From NCBI GenBank assembly GCA_019747615.1, contig JAIEQQ010000318.1, positions 1 to 5,917 on the forward strand: a stretch of DNA of 5,917 bases. The letters are read 5' to 3'. Shown piece by piece: positions 1 to 5,571 of this stretch. This DNA comes from Phycisphaerales bacterium. Lineage in GTDB: Bacteria > Planctomycetota > Phycisphaerae > Phycisphaerales > UBA1924. How positions within the stretch are numbered: the first letter of the stretch is position 1; every line of letters starts with the position of its first letter. Made by a program: the position numbers and the translations under genes. The notes below the pieces were generated by a model. That model did no database searches. It was not told the origin of the DNA and saw only the letters and a program-made list of their open reading frames with translations.

Positions 1-52
1 GCAGAGTGAGGACCGGCGGGTCGATGCATCGGCTCGCTGGCTTTCACTCTGC
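1..52 (+). other. Long concentric stem-loop (26 pair positions)
   Basis: Pairing base i with base 53-i gives a single hairpin centred at 26.5. Positions 1-9 pair perfectly with 44-52. The core CGATGCATCG (22-31) is a perfect palindrome on the same axis. Between them, nearly all positions pair as G-C or, in + strand RNA, G-U. I count 20 Watson-Crick pairs, five G-U wobbles (10/43, 11/42, 15/38, 19/34, 21/32) and one A/C mismatch (12/41). Allowing a UGCA tetraloop, this is a strong RNA hairpin. It could end an upstream + strand transcript, be a 5' leader structure of the protease-tsaD unit, or be the centre of a dispersed palindromic repeat. No U-tract follows it, so a classical intrinsic terminator is not clear. 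The base pairing is seen directly; the role is unknown. Confidence 0.6.
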
Positions 53-85
53 CACTCTGCCACTTTGCCACTTTGCCACTTTGCC
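46..85 (+). repeat. 8-bp tandem repeat, five units of ACTYTGCC
   Basis: Five head-to-tail 8-bp units are present: ACTCTGCC at 46-53 and 54-61, then ACTTTGCC at 62-69, 70-77 and 78-85. They differ only by one C/T change. After unit five the pattern breaks into two near-copies of a C-rich 9-mer (CACCTCCCC at 85-93 and CACCTCCCG at 94-102). The first unit lies within the right arm of the hairpin at 1-52, and bases 1-8 are the reverse complement of bases 45-52. The array therefore appears to be one arm of a larger inverted structure that runs off the left edge. Because 8 is not a multiple of 3, the repeat reads through several frames and creates spurious periodic peptides. It ends 68 bp before the chosen protease start. 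Confidence 0.8.
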
Positions 86-139
86 ACCTCCCCCACCTCC
101 CGTCCGTCGCCTTCACGCCCGGCGCACCTCGGGTCAAGA

Positions 140-145
140 TACGAT
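140..145 (+). promoter_or_regulatory. Weak -10-like box before the protease start
   Basis: TACGAT matches four of six bases of the TATAAT consensus. It lies 8 bp before the ATG at 154, so transcription from it would begin at or next to the start codon and give an almost leaderless mRNA. No convincing -35 element is at the normal distance; TTCACG at 112-117 is too far away. No purine-rich Shine-Dalgarno sequence precedes the ATG, which fits a leaderless start but does not prove it. The gene could equally be transcribed from further upstream, beyond the window. Confidence 0.18.
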
Positions 146-153
146 CGCAACCT

Positions 154-1890
154 ATGAACCGCCGCCAGATCGCCCTCTATGCCACGTTCGTCCTGCTGTT
201 GGGTGTGGCGATCGGGCGGCTGCCGCAGATGCTGGCGCGATGGTCCGATGATGCCTCGTGGACGGGCGCTTTGGACGACGCGCGACGCCTCATCCGCGAT
301 AAGTATGTCGAGCCCGTGGACGAGCAGACACTCGCCCGCGGCGCGATCGATGGCATGGTGCGCTCGCTGGGTGATCCGTATTCGGAGTTCGTGCCCCCGG
401 CGGAAGAAGCCTCGTTCGTCCAGGCGCTGACCGGCAAGTACGCCGGCATCGGCGCACGCATTGACAGCACCGCCGGCACGCTGGAGGGCGTGGCCGTCAG
501 CACGCCGATGGAGGGCTCGCCCGCGCTGGCGGCGGGCCTGCGCGCCGGAGACCGCATCATCGAAGTTGACGGCGTCAGCACCCTGGGCCAGCCGCTGGAC
601 TTCACCATCGCGCGACTCAAGGGCGAGCCGGGCACGACGACCAGCATCCGCGTGCGAAGACCGATCTACGACGCGACAGCGCTCGCAGCGATCACACTGC
701 CCGGCGGCGTGCTGGACCCGCGCACGCTCCCGAAGCCCTCGCTGGGCGAGCCCTTCAGCATCAGCATCACCCGCGGCGCCCTGAGTGACCGCTCGGTCAA
801 GGGGCTGTACTTCGACAACGCGGCCGGCCAATGGGCCTTTGACATCGGCCAAGGGGCCGATCGCATCGGATACGTCCGCATCGAGCAGTTCACCGATCGC
901 ACCGCCGAGGAGCTCAAGGGGGCGCTGCTCGCGGCGGGGGTGATCGCGCCCAGCGGCGACCCGAGGCTGCCGCGGGGCTTGATCATCGATGTGCGCGACA
1001 ACCCCGGGGGCTTGCTCGATCAGGCCATCACCATGGCCGACATGTTCTTGACCGAGGGCGTGATTGTCTCGACGCGCAGGCGCGCCGGCACGAGCACCAG
1101 CGGCAATGCCGCGGCCACTGCGCCGGCGGACAGCGCGACCGCCGACGCCGAAGCGATCGTGCCCGCCTCCGTGCCGGTCATCGTGCTGATCAACGAGAGC
1201 AGCGCCAGTGCCAGCGAGGTCTTCGCCGGCGCGCTGAAGGACAACGGGCGCGCCATCGTCATCGGGCAGCGTTCCTTCGGCAAGGGTCTCGTGCAGACCA
1301 TCGAGCCTCTGCCCACGCTCCCGGGGGCCGCTCTGAAGCTCACCGAACAACGCTTCTACCTGCCCGGTGGGGAGATGATCCACCGCATGCAGAACTCCAC
1401 GCGCTGGGGCGTTGATCCCACGCCGGGCTTTGACGTGCAACAGCCCGAGGCCTTGGGCGAGCTGGGTCGCGCGGTGCGAGCGGCGCTTGAGGTCGTGCGG
1501 CCGACGAGCGTCGCGGCGGAAACCGCACCAGGCGCGGGCGCCGGTGAGGCGAAGCTCCGCACGCTGCTGGCGACGCTCACTTCGCCCGAGGCCTGGTCCA
1601 CGCGGCAGCGCATCAGCACGTACATCGGCGATGCCCAGCTCGCTTCGTGCGTCGAAGCGATCACGAAGCGTATTCAAGAGGGCGCGGCCATGCGCTGGGT
1701 GCCGCTGCACGAGCCCCGCGCTGTCGAAGCGCCGGTCGTGAGCGCCGCCGATCGCGAACGGCGCGTGCTGGAGCGGACCCAGAGCGAGCTGAAGGCCCAG
1801 CTCGAGCGTGTGGAGTCGCGCCTGGCGCAGCTTGAGGGCAAAGAGGCACCGGCATCCGGCGAGCCGAAGCGCACGGAGCCCGCGCCATGA
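154..1890 (+). CDS. S41 family C-terminal processing peptidase, membrane-anchored, PDZ-containing
   Basis: This is a 578-residue serine protease of the CtpA/Prc type, which cuts exported proteins near their C-termini. A hydrophobic segment at residues about 7-23 follows MNRRQ and has no clear signal-peptidase site, so an N-terminal anchor with an extracytoplasmic body is likely. A PDZ domain spans about 95-170 (KYAGIGARI; GLRAGDRIIEVDG). The protease core follows: IGYVRIEQF at 238-246, DVRDNPGG at 279-286, and SASASE at 350-355 with predicted nucleophile Ser352. Lys377 in SFGKG is the base, exactly 25 residues later as in CtpA. Compared with the usual layout there is about 30 extra residues at 171-200, an Ala/Thr-rich loop at 311-335, and an extra C-terminal region ending in a charged coiled coil (about 531-564). 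An in-frame TTG at 73 would add residues coded by the 8-bp repeat, so the ATG at 154, just before the hydrophobic segment, is preferred. The stop overlaps the tsaD start. Confidence 0.95.
   Translation: MNRRQIALYATFVLLLGVAIGRLPQMLARWSDDASWTGALDDARRLIRDKYVEPVDEQTLARGAIDGMVRSLGDPYSEFVPPAEEASFVQALTGKYAGIGARIDSTAGTLEGVAVSTPMEGSPALAAGLRAGDRIIEVDGVSTLGQPLDFTIARLKGEPGTTTSIRVRRPIYDATALAAITLPGGVLDPRTLPKPSLGEPFSISITRGALSDRSVKGLYFDNAAGQWAFDIGQGADRIGYVRIEQFTDRTAEELKGALLAAGVIAPSGDPRLPRGLIIDVRDNPGGLLDQAITMADMFLTEGVIVSTRRRAGTSTSGNAAATAPADSATADAEAIVPASVPVIVLINESSASASEVFAGALKDNGRAIVIGQRSFGKGLVQTIEPLPTLPGAALKLTEQRFYLPGGEMIHRMQNSTRWGVDPTPGFDVQQPEALGELGRAVRAALEVVRPTSVAAETAPGAGAGEAKLRTLLATLTSPEAWSTRQRISTYIGDAQLASCVEAITKRIQEGAAMRWVPLHEPRAVEAPVVSAADRERRVLERTQSELKAQLERVESRLAQLEGKEAPASGEPKRTEPAP
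1875..1878 (+). promoter_or_regulatory. Shine-Dalgarno site for tsaD inside the protease gene
   Basis: GGAG ends 8 nt before the ATG at 1887 and lies within the last codons of the protease gene. This supports 1887 over the in-frame ATGs at 1902 and 1908, which have no such sequence in front of them. Together with the ATGA stop/start overlap it suggests translational coupling. Confidence 0.6.
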
Positions 1891-3032
1891 GCCGCAGCGC
1901 GATGGCGATGAATCACGACGACTCCCTAGTGCTGGGGATCGAGAGCAGTTGCGACGAGACCGCCGCGAGCGTCGTGCGGGGCGGGCGTGTGGCGCTGAGC
2001 AACGTGATCGCCAGCCAACACGAGCTGCACGCGGAGTATCGGGGCGTGGTGCCCGAGATTGCGAGCCGCGCTCATGCCGAGCGGATCCTGCCGGTGATTC
2101 AGGCGGCGTTGGCCGAGGCGGGCATCGGCCCGCGCGATCTGCACGCGGTGGCCATCGGCAACCGGCCGGGGCTCATCGGCTCGCTGCTCGTCGGTGTCGC
2201 GGCGGGCAAGGCCCTGGCCTGGTCATTGAGCATCCCGATCGTCGGCGTCGATCACGTTCAGGCCCACATGTACGCCGGGTTCCTGTCGCGAGCGTCCGGC
2301 GACGCGTCGCCCGCGCCCACCATCGACGGCACGCCCGCGATCGCTTCGGCGTTTCCGGCCCTCGGCCTCGTGGTCAGCGGCGGGCACACCGCGCTGTACC
2401 GCCTGGAATCCCCCACGCACGTCACCAAGCTCGGCTCGACGCGCGACGACGCCGTCGGCGAGGCCTACGACAAGTGTGCCGCGCTGCTGGAGCTGCCATT
2501 CCCCGGCGGGCCGATCGTGGACAAGCTCGCGCAAGCGGGCAACGCCGATCGCTTCGATCTGCCGGTCTCGCGGCTCGAACGCGAGTCACTGGACTTCTCC
2601 TTCTCCGGCCTCAAGACCGCGGTGCTCTACACCCTGCGCGGCGTGCCCAGCCACAACGGGCGCGGCGGCACGCCCGCGATGGACCGCACCGACCAGAACA
2701 TCCGCGATCTCTGCGCCGCGTTCCAGCACGCCTGCTCTCGCGCCATCACCCTCAAACTCCAGCGCGCCATCGAGCAGAATCCCGACTGCGGCACTCTGCT
2801 GGCCGGCGGCGGCGTCACCGCCAACTCGCTCCTGCGCACGCGATTGCTGGAGCTCTGCAAAGCCTCGGGCGTGCGACTGGTCATCCCCGCGATGGAGTTC
2901 TGCCTCGACAACGGCGCGATGATCGCCGGCCTCGGGCACCACACGCTGGCCGCTCGCGCGTGGGCCGGTGATGCACTGAGCATCTCGGCCTCGGCCAGCT
3001 CAGCGCCGAGCGCGGCGCCGCTCCGCGGCTAG
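1887..3032 (+). CDS. tsaD: tRNA N6-threonylcarbamoyladenosine (t6A37) transferase TsaD
   Basis: TsaD transfers the threonylcarbamoyl group from threonylcarbamoyl-AMP, made by TsaC/TsaB-family enzymes, to A37 of tRNAs that read ANN codons. In bacteria it works with TsaB and TsaE in the cytoplasm. The 381-residue product has the family motifs in order: LGIESSCDETAAS near the N-terminus, HAERILP, metal-binding HVQAH (His123 and His127), SGGHT (164-168), RDDAVGEAYDK (Asp187, Asp188), FSFSGLKTA (237-245), the nucleotide-binding AGGGVTAN (306-313), and CLDNGAMIA with metal ligand Asp341. Bacterial TsaD is usually about 340 residues. The excess lies in an Ala/Pro-rich loop (about 135-155), a Gly-rich loop (about 251-268) and a Ser/Ala tail; no key residue is lost. 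It starts at the ATGA overlap with the protease gene. tsaB, tsaC and tsaE are not in the window. Confidence 0.98.
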   Translation: MSRSAMAMNHDDSLVLGIESSCDETAASVVRGGRVALSNVIASQHELHAEYRGVVPEIASRAHAERILPVIQAALAEAGIGPRDLHAVAIGNRPGLIGSLLVGVAAGKALAWSLSIPIVGVDHVQAHMYAGFLSRASGDASPAPTIDGTPAIASAFPALGLVVSGGHTALYRLESPTHVTKLGSTRDDAVGEAYDKCAALLELPFPGGPIVDKLAQAGNADRFDLPVSRLERESLDFSFSGLKTAVLYTLRGVPSHNGRGGTPAMDRTDQNIRDLCAAFQHACSRAITLKLQRAIEQNPDCGTLLAGGGVTANSLLRTRLLELCKASGVRLVIPAMEFCLDNGAMIAGLGHHTLAARAWAGDALSISASASSAPSAAPLRG

Positions 3033-3094
3033 ACGGAGCAACGACACGTCATGGGCTCCAGACGGGTCCGGGTTGAATATCGCGCGATCGGACG

Positions 3095-3122
3095 CCGTGC
3101 CTGAGGCTCTGCGAAGGCACGG
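3095..3122. terminator. Candidate bidirectional hairpin terminator
   Basis: CCGTGCCT (3095-3102) and AGGCACGG (3115-3122) form a perfect 8-bp stem around a 12-nt loop. It lies between the stop codons of the converging tsaD (3032) and GH31 (3163) genes, 62 and 40 nt from them respectively. No run of T follows on either strand, so it is not a textbook intrinsic terminator; position and stem quality are the only support. Confidence 0.4.
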
Positions 3123-3133
3123 GCCGCTTGTGC

Positions 3134-3145
3134 CGGTGCGCACCG
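3134..3145. terminator. Perfect 12-bp palindrome after the GH31 stop
   Basis: CGGTGCGCACCG reads the same on both strands. As RNA it could form a short CGGU/ACCG stem with a GCGC loop, 17 nt beyond the GH31 stop on the minus strand and just before the 8-bp stem at 3095-3122. It may add to termination of the GH31 transcript, or be a protein-binding palindrome. No T-tract is visible. Confidence 0.25.
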
Positions 3146-3162
3146 CCCGCCGGGGATCCGAA

Positions 3163-5385
3163 TCAGCGGACCTGCACAACGACCGGCTGACCATCGGGGC
3201 CCATGCCAGTCAGCGCCGGCTGATCATCGCCACGCAGGACCGTGATCGAGATATTGCGGCCGGGCCGCGCCATCTGGCCCTCGGTCTTGAGGATCGAGAT
3301 CGTGATCTTGTCGCCCTCCTGCTTGGCCTGATAGGTCGTCAGCAGGTACTCGCCCTTCTGATAGCCGAAGCCGTCGCCGGCGTCCTCGTAGAGCGTGCCG
3401 GTCGCTTGGCCGCGCGTGTCCAGCGAGACCACGAGCGTCAGCGGGTCCAGCGGCTTCTCGCTGGAGAACTCCATGATCGGGCCCAGGGGCACGATGCCGC
3501 CCTCACGCACGCGAAGCTCCGGCAGGTCCGGGTGGTTCGCCTCGCCCACCAGCTCGACCTTCCGCCACACGCCCTTGGGCATGATCGGCTGTCGCGAGCG
3601 GTCGGGCATCAACTGCGGGATCACCAGCAGATCGGTCCCGAGCATGAAGGAGTCGTCCTCGCTCCGGAGCGCCGCGTCCTTCGGATCGGCGAAGAAGACC
3701 GGACGCATCACGGGCACGCCCGTCGTGCTCGCCTCTCGGAAGAGCGTGTAGAAATACGGCAGCAGGCGGTATCGCCGCTGCAGCGCCAGCTTGCACGCGA
3801 GCTCGACCTCCGGCCCGAATGACCACGGCTCTTTGTCGATGTTGCCCTTGCCGGTGTGCCCGCGGCTGAATGGCAGAAGCGCGCCGATGCCCATCCAGCG
3901 TGCGAAGTGCTTGCCGCGAGACTCGGCGTTGCCCGGGCCGTTGCCGTTGAAGCCGCCGATATCAGGCCCCGCGAAGGGCTGGCCAGAGAGGCCGAGGTTG
4001 ATCGCCATCGGCACGGAGTGCTCAAGGTCAAACCAGTTGGCCGAGTTGTCGCCCGTCCACGTCGCGGCGTACCGGTGGCTGCCGAGGTATCCGGCTCGGG
4101 TCAGCACGAACGGGCGCTTGGTCGGGTTCGTGGCCTTGATCCCCTCATAGGTGCCCTGGGCCATCAGCATGCCGTAGACGTTGTGGAAGCGGGCGTGATC
4201 GCCGGGGGTGACGGTCACCGGCTCGATGCCGGCGCCGGAGGAGTACATCCCGCCACGGTGCTGGTTGTCCTCGGGCATGGTCTTGGAAGCCACGGCGAAG
4301 ACCGCCGGCTCATTCATGTCGTTCCACACGCCGTCGACGCCCATGGCCATGAAGTCCTTGTACAGGCCGGACCACCAGGTGCGGACCTTGTCCGACGTGT
4401 AATCCGGGAAAACGCAGTTGCCGGGCCAGACGGCGCCGACAAACGTCTCGCCCTTGCTGTTCTTGACCTCGAAGCCCTGCTCAAGGAGCTGATCGGCGAC
4501 GAAGAAACCCTTCTCGCGCTTGATGCCGGGATTGATCATGTAGATCAGGCTGAAGCCGTCGCTGCGGAGGTCGGCGTTGAGCTTCTTGGGGTCCGGGAAG
4601 TGCGCGGGATCGACGGTAAACGTGCGGAAGCCGTTCATGTAGTCGATGTCGAACCAGATGACATCGCAGGGGATATCGCGATCGCGGAAGTTCTGGGCGT
4701 TCTCGCGCACGCGGGCCTCGGGGAAGTACGAGTACCGACACTGGTGATAGCCGATGGCCCACTTGGGCGGCAGCGGCATGTTCCCCGTGAGTTCCATCAG
4801 GGCGGTCGAAACCTCCTCGGGCTTGGCACGATCGACGACGTAAATCGGAGCCGCGTTGCCCTCGCTGGTGAACTCCATCGCGCCATCCAGCGCGATCACC
4901 GTGCGCCAGGTGGTGTCCAGCAGCACGCCCACCGCGGTGCCATCGGGCCGAACCGCCAGCACCCACGGGTGGCTCTGGTAAAGCGACGGGGAGCTGATGT
5001 CGTAGCCGTAGGCGTCGGTGTTCCAGAGCGTGATGGTGTGACCGTTTCGCAGCAGCGGACCGGAGACCTCGCCGGTGGCGTAGAACGACGTCCCGGCGGG
5101 GAACTCGATCCGCACGCGGTTCTTGCCGTCAGGGAGCTTCTCAAAGAGCGGCTTGACGGCGTAGTTCGTCGGCAGCTCGCGCGACTTGGCAAACACGCGC
5201 TTGAGCGCGAAGCTGGCCACCGCGTCCTTGTCGGTGAAGTGGCTCGGGAAGAACCGGGCCACGGGCTGCGTCGTTCCCTCGATCAACTCACCCCGCCCGG
5301 CGATCGGCTCGGCGAAACACGAGGTCGAGCCGGCGACGACAGCGAGCAAGAGCACAAACGACCGCGAGAACGAATGCATCGGCAT
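3163..5385 (-). CDS. Secreted glycoside hydrolase family 31 (alpha-glucosidase-like)
   Basis: This is a 740-residue GH31 enzyme, a retaining hydrolase (or transglycosylase) acting on alpha-linked glucosides, xylosides or related sugars; the exact substrate cannot be read from sequence. A signal peptide is clear: Arg8, a hydrophobic core FVLLLAVVAG at 10-19, and probable cleavage after CFA (residue 25). Cys23 makes a lipoprotein a weaker alternative because the lipobox is poor. An N-terminal beta-sandwich (about 35-195) leads into the TIM barrel, with WFDIDYMNGFRTF (Asp246, Asp248), nucleophile Asp356 in DGVWNDMNEP, acid/base Asp446 in TWTGDNSANW, GPDIGGF, and FSRGHT (Arg508, His510). C-terminal beta domains follow, including the YEDAGDGFGY region. 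An ATG at 5385 with AGGGTG 6 nt upstream is chosen over the in-frame GTG at 5394, which overlaps that ribosome-binding sequence, and ATG 5379, which is too far from it. No sugar transporter or regulator lies beside it. Confidence 0.95.
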   Translation of the reverse strand: MPMHSFSRSFVLLLAVVAGSTSCFAEPIAGRGELIEGTTQPVARFFPSHFTDKDAVASFALKRVFAKSRELPTNYAVKPLFEKLPDGKNRVRIEFPAGTSFYATGEVSGPLLRNGHTITLWNTDAYGYDISSPSLYQSHPWVLAVRPDGTAVGVLLDTTWRTVIALDGAMEFTSEGNAAPIYVVDRAKPEEVSTALMELTGNMPLPPKWAIGYHQCRYSYFPEARVRENAQNFRDRDIPCDVIWFDIDYMNGFRTFTVDPAHFPDPKKLNADLRSDGFSLIYMINPGIKREKGFFVADQLLEQGFEVKNSKGETFVGAVWPGNCVFPDYTSDKVRTWWSGLYKDFMAMGVDGVWNDMNEPAVFAVASKTMPEDNQHRGGMYSSGAGIEPVTVTPGDHARFHNVYGMLMAQGTYEGIKATNPTKRPFVLTRAGYLGSHRYAATWTGDNSANWFDLEHSVPMAINLGLSGQPFAGPDIGGFNGNGPGNAESRGKHFARWMGIGALLPFSRGHTGKGNIDKEPWSFGPEVELACKLALQRRYRLLPYFYTLFREASTTGVPVMRPVFFADPKDAALRSEDDSFMLGTDLLVIPQLMPDRSRQPIMPKGVWRKVELVGEANHPDLPELRVREGGIVPLGPIMEFSSEKPLDPLTLVVSLDTRGQATGTLYEDAGDGFGYQKGEYLLTTYQAKQEGDKITISILKTEGQMARPGRNISITVLRGDDQPALTGMGPDGQPVVVQVR

Positions 5386-5391
5386 GTGGCA

Positions 5392-5397
5392 CACCCT
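5392..5397 (-). promoter_or_regulatory. Ribosome-binding site of the GH31 gene
   Basis: On the minus strand AGGGTG lies 6 nt before the ATG at 5385, the best-spaced Shine-Dalgarno-like sequence for any of the three possible starts. It decides the start: the GTG at 5392-5394 is part of this site itself. Confidence 0.5.
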
Positions 5398-5450
5398 GTG
5401 AAAGTTTCGTGATCACCATCAACGACCGTGGCAGACAGCTACGGGGCCGC

Positions 5451-5456
5451 AGTATA
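5451..5456 (-). promoter_or_regulatory. Candidate -10 box for the GH31 gene
   Basis: On the minus strand TATACT matches five of six bases of the TATAAT consensus and would start transcription near 5444, giving a leader of about 60 nt before the GH31 ATG. A TTGACA-like -35 is not seen at 16-18 bp; that stretch is GGTGG-rich. It may need an activator or an alternative sigma factor. The 186-bp gap after thpR makes a separate promoter for GH31 more likely than co-transcription. Confidence 0.35.
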
Positions 5457-5490
5457 CGCGATGCGCCCGCGATCCACCCGATTCAGGCTT

Positions 5491-5503
5491 CGGCCACCGG
5501 CCG
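5491..5503 (-). terminator. Short GC hairpin downstream of thpR
   Basis: CGGCC-ACC-GGCCG on the plus strand forms a 5-bp perfect stem with a 3-nt loop, 69 nt beyond the thpR stop on the minus strand and upstream of the GH31 -10-like box. It has no T-tract. It could end thpR transcription before the GH31 promoter, but such short GC stems arise easily by chance in this DNA. Confidence 0.2.
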
Positions 5504-5571
5504 CCCGGCGATGCGATTCTGGCGGAGAAATCTGGGGGTCTGCCGGGTCAGGCGGGCCTGGGCGCGACGCC

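Noticed and set aside
1..102. CRISPR array, integron attC site or retron RNA
   Set aside because: The repeats are 8 bp without spacers, there are no GTTRRRY/RYYYAAC core sites, and no Cas, integrase or reverse transcriptase gene is present.
73..153. Upstream TTG start extending the S41 protease by 27 residues
   Set aside because: The added residues come from the 8-bp repeat and C-rich DNA and would put a non-signal sequence before the hydrophobic segment; the ATG at 154 gives a normal N-terminus.
6..251. 81-codon frame through the repeat array
   Set aside because: The periodic peptide is a translation of the tandem repeat, then it runs out of frame into the protease gene.
1808..2971. 387-codon open frame on the + strand over tsaD
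   Set aside because: Its Arg-rich product is the shifted-frame shadow of tsaD, whose motifs are complete in the other frame.
3073..3822. 249-codon open frame on the + strand
   Set aside because: Most of it is antisense to the 3' part of the GH31 gene, and the product has no recognisable domain.
5386..5394. GTG start for GH31 at 5394
   Set aside because: It sits within the AGGGTG ribosome-binding sequence, leaving no room for a site of its own.
3856..5412. 518-codon open frame on the + strand opposite the GH31 gene
   Set aside because: It is antisense to an intact GH31 gene with all catalytic motifs. Its product is a His/Arg/Gly/Val-rich sequence without recognisable motifs, as expected from the complement of GC-biased codons.
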